Source: Alcanivorax sp. 1008 (GTDB taxonomy: Bacteria > Pseudomonadota > Gammaproteobacteria > Pseudomonadales > Alcanivoracaceae). Taken from it: a DNA stretch of 64,000 nucleotides. The stretch is from the NCBI RefSeq assembly GCF_020667895.1, contig NZ_JAFMPS010000007.1, positions 100,132 through 164,131 of the forward strand, given 5' to 3'. The notes below the pieces were generated by a model. The model saw only the letters and a program-made list of their open reading frames with translations. It was not told the DNA's origin and did not search any database. The translations under genes were made by a program, and so were the position numbers. Numbering within the stretch: the first letter of the stretch is position 1; each line of letters opens with the position of its first letter. Shown here in pieces: positions 53,347 to 60,995 of the stretch.

Positions 53347-54609
53347 ATGAAAATGCATAAGCAATCGAAGAAAGGAGGCGCCAACGGGCGGTGGGGCCTC
53401 GGCAAGCTTAAACTGCTGGCAGCTTCAATGGTGCTAGCGGCGACGGCCAATGCGGCAACGCCGCCGACATCGCAAGTCAATACAACTGGCTTGGCTGTCA
53501 CTGATGACACCGTAACCGTTGGTATTCTCCACTCAATTACCGGCACCATGTCGATTAGTGAGATTGGCTCGGTGCAGGCTGAAAAGCTTGCCATCAAGCA
53601 GATCAACGAAGCCGGCGGTGTGCTTGGACGTCAGATTAAATATGTTCAGGAAGATGGCGCCAGTGACTGGCCAACCTTCGCCGAGAAATCGCGCAAGCTG
53701 CTGCGTCAGGACAAAGTTGCTGCGGTATTCGGCTGCTGGACTTCCGCCTCGCGTAAAGCGGTATTGCCGGTATTCGAGCAGCTTAATGGCATGCTCTATT
53801 ACCCGACCTTCTATGAAGGTCTTGAGCAATCACCGAACGTCATCTACACCGGCCAGGAAGCTACCCAACAGATTCTTGCCGCCATCGACTGGGCAGTTAA
53901 GGAGAAGGGCGCCAAGTCGTTCTACCTGCTGGGTTCGGATTACATCTGGCCACGCACATCTAACAAGATCGCCCGCAAGCACATTGAGAAGCTGGGCCTG
54001 ACTGTTTCCGGGGAAGAGTACTACCCGCTGGGCCACACCCAGTTCAACTCGGTGATCAACAAGATCAAGTTGAAGAAGCCTGATGTGATCTTTGCGATCG
54101 TCGTCGGTGGCTCCAATGTTGCGTTCTACAAGCAACTTCAAGCTGCGGGCATCGATCCGACCAAAGAAAAGCCGATGGTGTTGACTATCTCCGTGACCGA
54201 AGACGAAATCCGTGGCATCGGTGGGGAGAACGTTGAAGGTATCTATGCCTCCATGAAGTACTTCCAAAGTCTGGATAACGAGAACAACAAGGCATTCGTT
54301 GCGGCTTTCAAGAAAGAGTATGGCGATGACATGGTAATTGGTGATGTCACCCAGGCTGCCTATCTCGGCCCATGGCTTTGGAAAATGGCCGTCGAAAAAG
54401 CCGGTTCTTTCGACATCGACAAGATTCGTGAGGTTTCTCCGGGTATCGAATTTACTGGTGCTCCCGAAGGCTATGTGCGTATCCACGAGAACCATCACCT
54501 CTGGTCCAAAGGTCGTATCGGCCTTGCCATGGCTGACGGTCAGTACAAGCTGGTCCACGAAACTGAAGAGCTGATGGAACCAGATCCGTTCCCGGAAGGT
54601 TATCAATAA
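53347..54609 (+). CDS. urtA: Urea/short-chain amide ABC transporter, substrate-binding protein
   Basis: A periplasmic binding protein of 420 residues. The signal peptide has a long basic N-region (MKMHKQSKKGGANGRWGLGKLK) and cleaves near ANAATPP. Type I periplasmic-binding fold: VTVGILHSITGTMSISEIGSVQAEKLAIKQINEAGGVLGR, then AAVFGCWTSASRKAVLPVFEQLNGMLYYPTFYEG. The GCWTSASRKAV block is characteristic of UrtA/FmdD proteins, which bind urea or small amides, and differs from branched amino acid binders. First gene of a five-gene transporter operon; a stem-loop follows the stop. Substrate could be urea, formamide or acetamide; the formamidase downstream favours amides. Confidence 0.92.
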   Translation: MKMHKQSKKGGANGRWGLGKLKLLAASMVLAATANAATPPTSQVNTTGLAVTDDTVTVGILHSITGTMSISEIGSVQAEKLAIKQINEAGGVLGRQIKYVQEDGASDWPTFAEKSRKLLRQDKVAAVFGCWTSASRKAVLPVFEQLNGMLYYPTFYEGLEQSPNVIYTGQEATQQILAAIDWAVKEKGAKSFYLLGSDYIWPRTSNKIARKHIEKLGLTVSGEEYYPLGHTQFNSVINKIKLKKPDVIFAIVVGGSNVAFYKQLQAAGIDPTKEKPMVLTISVTEDEIRGIGGENVEGIYASMKYFQSLDNENNKAFVAAFKKEYGDDMVIGDVTQAAYLGPWLWKMAVEKAGSFDIDKIREVSPGIEFTGAPEGYVRIHENHHLWSKGRIGLAMADGQYKLVHETEELMEPDPFPEGYQ

Positions 54610-54628
54610 GCAGGAAGTTTCCGCATCG

Positions 54629-54651
54629 GAGGAGTCCATCTTGGGCTCCTC
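54629..54651 (+). terminator. Stem-loop between urtA and urtB
   Basis: GAGGAGTCC pairs with GGGCTCCTC (9 bp, one wobble, 5-base loop) in the 102-base gap. There is no T run, so partial attenuation or 3'-end protection would leave more mRNA for the binding protein than for the membrane parts, as in many ABC operons. Confidence 0.45.
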
Positions 54652-54711
54652 AGGTGCTGAAGCCTTTTACGGCACTAAGTGAGAGCGTTTTGAAATACGG
54701 GAGCAAGGACC

Positions 54712-55638
54712 ATGTTTGACGGCTATACCACCAGTGAATTGATGTCGATATTTGCCATGCAGGGGTTTGCCGGTCTGTCCCTGTTTTCGGTATTCGTACT
54801 GATGGCGCTCGGTCTGGCTATCATCTTCGGTCAGATGGGCGTGATCAATATGGCGCATGGGGAGTTTATGATTCTCGGCGCCTATACCACGTACTTGACG
54901 TCCGGATTTTTCCAGGCGTACATGCCCAGTCTATTTGGGGGCTACTTCTTCATAGCAATGATTATGGCTTTTCTAATATGCGCCGCATTTGGTGCATTTA
55001 TTGAATGGGCCATGATCCGACGACTTTATCGAAGGCCACTGGATACGCTGTTGGCGACCTGGGGTCTCAGTCTTATTCTGCAGCAAGCTTATCGATCCAT
55101 TTTTGGCCCTCGCGAGGTGGGTGTGGAGCTGCCAGAGTGGATGATGGGCGCGATTCAGGTTACTGACATGGTTGAGCTGCCGATTAATGGCTTGTTCGTC
55201 ATGATTATTGCGCTGCTTATCGCACTTGGACTTTATCTGCTGATGTATCGCTCTGGATGGGGCAAGAAAGTACGGGCAGTAGTACAAAACCGGCCAATGG
55301 CAGAAGCCGTTGGTATCAATAGCGGCGCAGTTGATCGTATGACCTTCGCTCTGGGTTGCGGTATCGCCGGAATTGCCGGCAGTGCCTTCACCATGATCGG
55401 CTCCACCGGTCCATCTTCTGGCCAAGCCTATATCGTCGACACATTCCTCGTGGTTGTGTTCGGCGGTGCGCAAAGCCTGATCGGCACCATTGTTTCCGCT
55501 TTCGCTATTTCCCAGGCTCAGTCCACCATGGAATTCTTCCTGAGTGGGTCCATGGCCAAGGTCCTCACCCTTCTAGTTGTCGTTGGCATCTTGATGCTGC
55601 GCCCAGAAGGTCTGATGGCTCTGAAGATTCGCCGCTAG
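54712..55638 (+). CDS. urtB: Urea/amide ABC transporter permease UrtB
   Basis: An inner-membrane permease of 308 residues of the branched-chain amino acid type (LivH-like). About eight membrane segments; conserved GLAIIFGQMGVINMAHGEFMILGAYTTYL near the N-terminus and GVDRMTFALGCGIAGIAGS in the middle are found in UrtB. It pairs with UrtC to form the pore. GAGCAAGGACC precedes the ATG. There is 12 bases before urtC. Confidence 0.92.
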   Translation: MFDGYTTSELMSIFAMQGFAGLSLFSVFVLMALGLAIIFGQMGVINMAHGEFMILGAYTTYLTSGFFQAYMPSLFGGYFFIAMIMAFLICAAFGAFIEWAMIRRLYRRPLDTLLATWGLSLILQQAYRSIFGPREVGVELPEWMMGAIQVTDMVELPINGLFVMIIALLIALGLYLLMYRSGWGKKVRAVVQNRPMAEAVGINSGAVDRMTFALGCGIAGIAGSAFTMIGSTGPSSGQAYIVDTFLVVVFGGAQSLIGTIVSAFAISQAQSTMEFFLSGSMAKVLTLLVVVGILMLRPEGLMALKIRR

Positions 55639-55650
55639 GAGGCCCGTGTC

Positions 55651-56853
55651 ATGACTACACCGTCTGCAATCCAGTGGTTCAAGACCCGCGAGGGAATCTA
55701 CTACATGTTGTTGGCCTTGTTGTTGGTGGTGATCTTGCCGCTCACGCTCGACCCTTTTCGTCTCAGTATGACGGGAAAGTACTTGACCTATGCCTTTGTC
55801 GCTATTGGTTTGGTCATGTGCTGGGGTAAGGCCGGCATTCTGAGTCTTGGTCAGGGGATTTTCTTTGGCCTTGGTGGCTACTGTATGGCCATGTTCCTCA
55901 AGCTTGAAGCATCTACGCCAGAGGCCACGGCCATTCAGTCCACTCCGGGCATTCCGGATTTCATGGACTGGAACCAGCTTACCGAACTGCCCTGGTTCTG
56001 GCAGCCGTTCCACAGCTTCCCCTTTACGCTGTTGGCTATCATTGGTGTGCCTGTTCTGCTGGCGTTGATCATTGGCTTTACCATGTTCACCCGACGCGTT
56101 GGTGGAGTCTATTTCTCCATCATGACTCAGGCCGTAGCTGCCATTCTTACCATTCTGATTATTGGCCAGCAGGGCTATACGGGTGGCGTCAACGGCATCA
56201 CAGACCTGCGCACGCTGATGGGTTGGGATATCAGGACAGATGAAGCCAAAATGACGCTCTACTTCATTTGTGTGGCGCTGCTTTTTGGCTGCCTTTTTAT
56301 TGCCAGAATGGTTCAAAACCGAAAACTCGGTCGCATTCTTATGGCAATGAATGCACAGGAGACACGGGTACGCTTTTCCGGCTATGACGTGGCTGCTTTC
56401 AAGATCTTCGTATTCTGTCTGGCCGCCGCCTTTGCTGGCATTGGTGGTGCCATGTTTACTCTGATCGTGGGCTTTATGTCGCCATCATTCGTGGGCATTG
56501 TCGCCTCTATCGAGATGGTCATTTTCTGTGCTCTGGGCGGACGTTTGTCCATCCTTGGTGCGGTTTATGGAGCATTACTTGTTAATGCTGCCAAAAGTGG
56601 TCTTTCCGAGTCATTCCCGGAGCTCTGGCCTTTTGCCATGGGCGCGCTGTTTATTGGCGTTGTAATGGCCTTTCCTAATGGCCTGGCTGGACTTTACCAA
56701 AGTTACATTCAGCCGCTGGAAGATCGCTTGTTTAAAGGCAAGCAAGCCGAGATTAGTTCGCAGTCCAGCGCGCCGATTTCCCAGCCCAGCAAGGCCGAAG
56801 AATCTGACGGATATGATTCAAGCATGGATAACTACAGCGCGGAGAAATCCTGA
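55651..56853 (+). CDS. urtC: Urea/amide ABC transporter permease UrtC
   Basis: The second permease, 400 residues (LivM-like). The N-terminal part has LTYAFVAIGLVMCWGKAGILSLGQGIFFGLGGYCMAMFLKLE. QQGYTGGVNGITDLRTLMG and FSGYDVAAFKIFVFCLAAAFAGIGGAMFTL follow, all typical of UrtC. About nine or ten membrane segments. The last about 40 residues are a low-complexity Ser/Gln/Asp tail (SSQSSAPISQPSKAEESDGYD), probably cytoplasmic and not common to the family. The stop overlaps the urtD start. Confidence 0.92.
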   Translation: MTTPSAIQWFKTREGIYYMLLALLLVVILPLTLDPFRLSMTGKYLTYAFVAIGLVMCWGKAGILSLGQGIFFGLGGYCMAMFLKLEASTPEATAIQSTPGIPDFMDWNQLTELPWFWQPFHSFPFTLLAIIGVPVLLALIIGFTMFTRRVGGVYFSIMTQAVAAILTILIIGQQGYTGGVNGITDLRTLMGWDIRTDEAKMTLYFICVALLFGCLFIARMVQNRKLGRILMAMNAQETRVRFSGYDVAAFKIFVFCLAAAFAGIGGAMFTLIVGFMSPSFVGIVASIEMVIFCALGGRLSILGAVYGALLVNAAKSGLSESFPELWPFAMGALFIGVVMAFPNGLAGLYQSYIQPLEDRLFKGKQAEISSQSSAPISQPSKAEESDGYDSSMDNYSAEKS

Positions 56854-57611
56854 TGAATGCAGCCAAGAAAAAAGGTGGCGATTTTCTGCTGGCAGTTGAG
56901 GGCCTGACCGTATCATTTGATGGCTTCAAGGCGGTAGATAACCTGTCCTTCTATCTCGACCCGAAAGAAATACGCGTGATCATTGGCCCCAATGGTGCGG
57001 GCAAAACCACGGTGCTAGATCTTATTTGCGGCAAGACCAAAGCAACCAGCGGCTCCATCAAATTTGCTGGCAAGGAACTGACAAAGTTAAAAGAGCACCA
57101 GATCGTTCACTGCGGTGTCGGCCGGAAATTCCAGACGCCATCAGTGTTCGAGGATCTTACCGTATTCGAGAACCTGGAACTGTCTTATCCCAAAGGTCAC
57201 AGTGTGATGGGGGCGCTGGCCTTCAAACGCGATGCAAAGGTGATTGAAGCAGTGGAGGAGGTGGCAGCAACCATCTTTCTGAGTGATGCCCTGAATGAGC
57301 CGGCGGCGTCCCTGAGTCATGGTCAGAAGCAGTGGCTGGAGATCGGAATGCTTCTGATTCAGAAGCCTGACTTGCTCATGCTGGACGAGCCGGTGGCAGG
57401 CATGTCGGTTGCAGAGCGTAAGAAAACAGCAGAATTGCTCCGCGTAATCACCAAGAACCACACAGTGTTAGTGGTGGAGCATGATATGCAGTTTGTCGGT
57501 GATATCGCCGACCGTGTGACGGTTATGCATCAGGGCAAAATTCTTTCCGAGGGATCCATAGATCACGTGAAGGCAGATCCAAAAGTCATCGAAGTCTATC
57601 TGGGGCACTGA
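56853..57611 (+). CDS. urtD: Urea/amide ABC transporter ATP-binding protein UrtD
   Basis: An ATPase of 252 residues. Walker A IIGPNGAGKTTVLDLICG, signature LSHGQKQWLEIGMLL (LSHGQ, a UrtD/LivG-like variant of LSGGQ), Walker B PDLLMLDEPVAGM, and switch His in VLVVEHDMQFV. Energises the permease pair with UrtE. The start ATG overlaps the urtC stop (ATGA-type), and urtE begins 2 bases after its stop. Confidence 0.94.
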   Translation: MNAAKKKGGDFLLAVEGLTVSFDGFKAVDNLSFYLDPKEIRVIIGPNGAGKTTVLDLICGKTKATSGSIKFAGKELTKLKEHQIVHCGVGRKFQTPSVFEDLTVFENLELSYPKGHSVMGALAFKRDAKVIEAVEEVAATIFLSDALNEPAASLSHGQKQWLEIGMLLIQKPDLLMLDEPVAGMSVAERKKTAELLRVITKNHTVLVVEHDMQFVGDIADRVTVMHQGKILSEGSIDHVKADPKVIEVYLGH

Positions 57612-57613
57612 TT

Positions 57614-58303
57614 ATGCTGAGCGTAATAAATCACTCCGTGGCCTACGGCCAGAGCACCATCATTGATGGTATGAACCTCGATGTTAGTAAGAACGAGATA
57701 GTTGCCGTAGTGGGCCGTAATGGCATGGGCAAGACAACGCTGATGAAATCGCTGGTGGGCATGACTCCCACCAAGGGTGGCAAAGTGACTCTGGACGGCA
57801 CGGATCTTACGTCGCTCAAGAGTTTTCAGCGTGTTCGCGCAGGAATCGGCTTCGTGCCTCAGGGAAGGATGATTTTTCCCACACTGACGGTGCGGGAGAA
57901 CATTGAGACAGGACTTGCTGCTATTGGGGAAAAGAGTGTTCCTGAAGATCTATATGAGCTGTTTCCCGTTCTAAAAGAAATGCAGAATCGACGCGGTGGC
58001 AACCTGTCCGGTGGCCAGCAGCAGCAGTTAGCCATTGCCAGAGCGTTGGCTACACGGCCGAAGGTGTTGCTACTGGATGAGCCCACCGAGGGCATCCAGC
58101 CCAACATTATCAAGGAGATTGCCGTCACCTTGAGGCGTATCCGTGATGAGCGTGGCTTGTCGATTGTAGTGTCCGAGCAGGTGCTCAGCTTTGTTATGGA
58201 TGCCGCCGACCGGATTCTGGTGATCGAAAAGGGGGCCATCGTTCATGAAGAAAACCGGGCGGAAGCCGACCAGGAGAAGATTGCCAGCTTCCTCGCTGTC
58301 TGA
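57614..58303 (+). CDS. urtE: Urea/amide ABC transporter ATP-binding protein UrtE
   Basis: The second ATPase, 229 residues (LivF-like). Walker A VGRNGMGKTTLMKSLVG, signature LSGGQQQQLAIARAL, Walker B KVLLLDEPTEGIQPN. IGFVPQGRMIFPTLTVRENIETGL is the conserved region of the LivF/UrtE group. It is the last gene of the transporter operon; GC-rich hairpins follow (58321-58382). Confidence 0.94.
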   Translation: MLSVINHSVAYGQSTIIDGMNLDVSKNEIVAVVGRNGMGKTTLMKSLVGMTPTKGGKVTLDGTDLTSLKSFQRVRAGIGFVPQGRMIFPTLTVRENIETGLAAIGEKSVPEDLYELFPVLKEMQNRRGGNLSGGQQQQLAIARALATRPKVLLLDEPTEGIQPNIIKEIAVTLRRIRDERGLSIVVSEQVLSFVMDAADRILVIEKGAIVHEENRAEADQEKIASFLAV

Positions 58304-58320
58304 CTCCAGTCCGGCAACTC

Positions 58321-58382
58321 AGCCCGGCAACCCCGGTCGGGCTTCTCCCTCAGGATGCTAATGACCACGTATTCTGAGGGAG
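58321..58382 (+). terminator. Two tandem stem-loops after urtE
   Basis: First stem: 6 bp AGCCCG/CGGGCT (58321-58343) followed by TCTCCCTC. Second: 9 bp CTCCCTCAG/CTGAGGGAG (58345-58353 and 58374-58382). T tails are modest. Confidence 0.45.
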
Positions 58383-58495
58383 GCACCAACCCTCCCAGCT
58401 TCTCCTCTTCTTTTATTACAGCCAAACCATCATCTGCCCCAGGGGCTGCCTGTGCTCAGCGGGCAGGGCGCGCATTGTGCTGTCTACGGGCTTCA

Positions 58496-58514
58496 ATACG
58501 TTGAATGACGTATG
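58496..58514. promoter_or_regulatory. Candidate operator, copy 2 (upstream of fmdA)
   Basis: ATACGTTGAATGACGTATG contains perfect 6-base arms ATACGT/ACGTAT around TGAATG. It matches the copy at 53198-53216 at 16 of 19 bases. It is about 100 bases before the fmdA ATG, a fitting place for an activator of the LuxR type encoded at 48800-49705. Confidence 0.5.
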
Positions 58515-58612
58515 CCCGGGGGGCATTTCGCCAATACACCGGAACCCCATGATTTCAGATAGTAACGCCATGACTTAACCGTTTATGCGACAAACACCAA
58601 GGAGCGACCGTC

Positions 58613-59845
58613 ATGGCTGAAACAATCATCAAGATCGACCTGAGCAAGTCCGCTTATGAGAATGAAAAGATCCATAACCGCTGGCACCCGGACATTCCCA
58701 TGGTGGCCACGGTCAAGCCTGGTGATGACTTTATCATTGAGTGCTATGACTGGACCGGCGGCCAAATCAAGAACGATGACTGCGCCGACGATGTGCGTGA
58801 TGTGGATCTCAGCCAGGTACATTTTCTGTCTGGGCCCGTTGGCGTAGAGGGCGCAGAGCCGGGTGATCTTCTGGAAGTCGATATTCTGGATATCGGCACA
58901 TTCGAAGAGAGCCAGTGGGGCTTTAACGGCTTCTTCTCGAAGAAAAACGGTGGTGGTTTCCTGACTGAACATTTCCCGGAAGCGCAAAAGAGCATCTGGG
59001 ATTTCAATGGCATGTTCACCAAGTCGCGTCACGTCCCGAATGTGGAGTTCGCCGGCCTGATTCACCCGGGCCTGATTGGTTGCCTGCCTTCCAAGGAATT
59101 GCTGGATATCTGGAACAAGCGTGAGGCCGGGCTGGTACAGACTGACCCGAACCGGGTGCCGGAATTGGCCACACTGCCGAACGGCGACACCGCCCATATG
59201 GGCAAGATGACCGGCGAAGCGGCAAAAGCAGCAGGCGCAGAAGCCGCGCGCACAGTTCCACCCCGTGAGCATGGCGGTAACTGCGATATCAAAGACCTGT
59301 CGCGTGGTTCCAAGGTGTACTTCCCGGTTTATGTGAAGGGTGCCGGTTTGTCTGTAGGTGATCTGCACTTCAGCCAGGGCGATGGCGAAATCACTTTTTG
59401 TGGTGCTATCGAAATGGCCGGTTGGATCCACCTGCGGGTTAACCTGATCAAGGGCGGCGTGGAAAAGTACGGAATCAAGAACCCGGTGTTTAAGCCCAGC
59501 CCGATCAAGCCGCGTTACGATGACTATGTCATCTTCGAGGGTATTTCAGTTGACGAGCACGGCGGTCAGCACTACCTCGACGTCCATGTGGCCTATCGCC
59601 AGGCCTGCCTGAATGCCATCGAATATATGACCAAGTTTGGTTACACCAAGGCACAGGCCTACGCCATTCTGGGTTGTGCGCCGGTGGAGGGTCATATTAG
59701 CGGTGTCGTCGATATTCCCAATGCCTGTGCCACCTTGTGGTTGCCCACCGGGATCTTCGACTTTGACATCAATCCATCCGCAGAAGGACCGCAGAAGAAA
59801 GTCACTGGTGGTATGGACGTACCGCTGTCGAAGGACAAGGAGTAA
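58613..59845 (+). CDS. fmdA: Formamidase (acetamidase/formamidase family)
   Basis: Hydrolyses formamide, and more slowly other short amides, to the acid and ammonia in the cytoplasm. It is 410 residues, the family's normal length. Characteristic blocks are NRWHPDIPMVATVKPGDDFIIECYDWTGGQIKNDD, GPVGVEGAEPGDLLEVDILD, FAGLIHPGLIGCLPS, PPREHGGNCDIKDLSRGSKVYFPVYVKGAGLSVGDLHFSQGDGE and GCAPVEGHISGVVDIPNAC. AAGGAG lies 9 bases before the ATG. It is followed 5 bases later by fmdB, the same order as I recall for the fmd cluster of Methylophilus. It gives the upstream transporter a plausible substrate. Confidence 0.95.
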   Translation: MAETIIKIDLSKSAYENEKIHNRWHPDIPMVATVKPGDDFIIECYDWTGGQIKNDDCADDVRDVDLSQVHFLSGPVGVEGAEPGDLLEVDILDIGTFEESQWGFNGFFSKKNGGGFLTEHFPEAQKSIWDFNGMFTKSRHVPNVEFAGLIHPGLIGCLPSKELLDIWNKREAGLVQTDPNRVPELATLPNGDTAHMGKMTGEAAKAAGAEAARTVPPREHGGNCDIKDLSRGSKVYFPVYVKGAGLSVGDLHFSQGDGEITFCGAIEMAGWIHLRVNLIKGGVEKYGIKNPVFKPSPIKPRYDDYVIFEGISVDEHGGQHYLDVHVAYRQACLNAIEYMTKFGYTKAQAYAILGCAPVEGHISGVVDIPNACATLWLPTGIFDFDINPSAEGPQKKVTGGMDVPLSKDKE

Positions 59846-59850
59846 TTGCC

Positions 59851-60204
59851 ATGCCCGTGTATGACTACAAGTGCAATGAACATGGTTTGTTCAACACATT
59901 GGCAACCATCGATGACGCTGATAAGCCGGTGGCTTGCCCCACCTGCGAGGCCCTGTCACCGAGGGTTATTGTGTTGCCAAAAAAAGTAGTAAACATGGAC
60001 CCGGCAACGAAAGCGGCTCATGAACGGAATGAACGCTCCCGCCATGAGCCGGTATTCTCTACCGCCGATCGCCGCGAGTATGACAAGGAGCATAGCCGCC
60101 AGTGCGGTTGTGGCTCGCCGAAACCCGGCAAGTCCATGCTTCTCTATACCGCAGACGGGAAGAAAATGTTCCCTTCCATGCGTCCATGGATGATTAGTCA
60201 CTAG
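59851..60204 (+). CDS. fmdB: FmdB-type zinc-ribbon protein
   Basis: A protein of 117 residues. The N-terminal ribbon MPVYDYKCNEHGLFNTL and ACPTC matches the FmdB/CxxC_CxxC_SSSS family, but the first knuckle is C-x-x-H (Cys8, His11) in place of C-x-x-C. A later CGCG pair is present. In Methylophilus FmdB was proposed as a regulator of fmdA; the biochemical role is unclear. GGAG lies just before the ATG. It shares fmdA's transcript and is followed by a strong terminator. Confidence 0.88.
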   Translation: MPVYDYKCNEHGLFNTLATIDDADKPVACPTCEALSPRVIVLPKKVVNMDPATKAAHERNERSRHEPVFSTADRREYDKEHSRQCGCGSPKPGKSMLLYTADGKKMFPSMRPWMISH

Positions 60205-60232
60205 TCTGGAAATAGCACATTGCTCAGTAATC

Positions 60233-60258
60233 GCCCCCGGTTTACCGGGGGCTTTTTT
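60233..60258 (+). terminator. Rho-independent terminator after fmdB
   Basis: GCCCCCGG and CCGGGGGC form a perfect 8-bp stem with a TTTA loop followed by six T. It ends the fmdAB transcript. Confidence 0.93.
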
Positions 60259-60407
60259 ACTCCCCAAGAACAATCATGCCGGGGCTGATACAGATATTCG
60301 TAGCCAGCATGTTTCTGCTTTTTGCCCACGGCTCCGTTTTCATGTTTTTCTGGTCCTGCTAGCTGTAGTCTTCTCTCCATGCTTTACCAATAACTGAGGG
60401 ATTGGCT

Positions 60408-60929
60408 ATGGGCCGTGTCGGGATAGCACTACTTGCTCTTTTACTTACCGCCTGCACAGGTGCACCGGAGGGCATCAGCCCGGTGACCGGCTTTGAGCTG
60501 CCCCGATATCTGGGCACCTGGCATGAAATCGCTCGACTGGATCACTCGTTTGAGCGGGATATGTCTGAGGTGACGGCCCTCTATGAGCTCAACGAGGATG
60601 GTTCGGTAAAAGTCACCAACCGGGGTTATCTGGACACCAGGGAAGAGTGGAAAGAGGCCGTTGGCAAGGCAAAGTTTGTTGGCGCAGAGGATGTGGGGCA
60701 CCTCAAGGTGTCTTTCTTCGGCCCCTTTTATGGCGGCTATGTGATCTACGAGCTGGACCATGAGGGCTATGAATATGCCTTCGTAACCAGCTACAACCGC
60801 AACTATCTGTGGATGCTGGCGCGCAATCCCATGGTGTCCGCTGAGCTCAAGGATCGCTTTGTGCGGCAGGCGAATGAGCTTGGCTTTGATACCGAGGAGC
60901 TGATCTGGGTGAAGCAGACCATTCACTAA
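60408..60929 (+). CDS. blc: Outer-membrane lipocalin (Blc-like lipoprotein)
   Basis: A lipoprotein of 173 residues. Signal peptide with lipobox LLTAC (Cys16). The lipocalin signature is FELPRYLGTWHEIARLDHSFER, followed by VTALYELNEDGSVKVTNRGY, LKVSFFGPFYGGYVIYELDHEGYEYAFVTSYNRNYLWMLARNP, all typical of bacterial Blc, which binds lysophospholipid or other hydrophobic ligands at the outer membrane. GAGGG precedes the ATG at 60408 with 7 bases spacing; an upstream TTG is rejected. Single gene. Confidence 0.94.
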   Translation: MGRVGIALLALLLTACTGAPEGISPVTGFELPRYLGTWHEIARLDHSFERDMSEVTALYELNEDGSVKVTNRGYLDTREEWKEAVGKAKFVGAEDVGHLKVSFFGPFYGGYVIYELDHEGYEYAFVTSYNRNYLWMLARNPMVSAELKDRFVRQANELGFDTEELIWVKQTIH

Positions 60930-60995
60930 CGGTGTGATTTACTAAGCCAGCCAGCGGGTTTGCTATACTGCGGCTTCGTTTTTACGGAGAAGCCC

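Larger units (their letters stand above)
58304..58612 (+). other. Intergenic region between urtE and fmdA with hairpins and palindromes
   Basis: 309 bases without a gene. From left: AGCCCG/CGGGCT hairpin (58321-58343), CTCCCTCAG/CTGAGGGAG hairpin (58345-58382), the candidate operator copy 2 (58496-58514), and a palindrome ATGCCC-GGG-GGGCAT (58512-58526). The arrangement suggests termination after urtE and a separate, regulated fmdA promoter. Confidence 0.55.
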
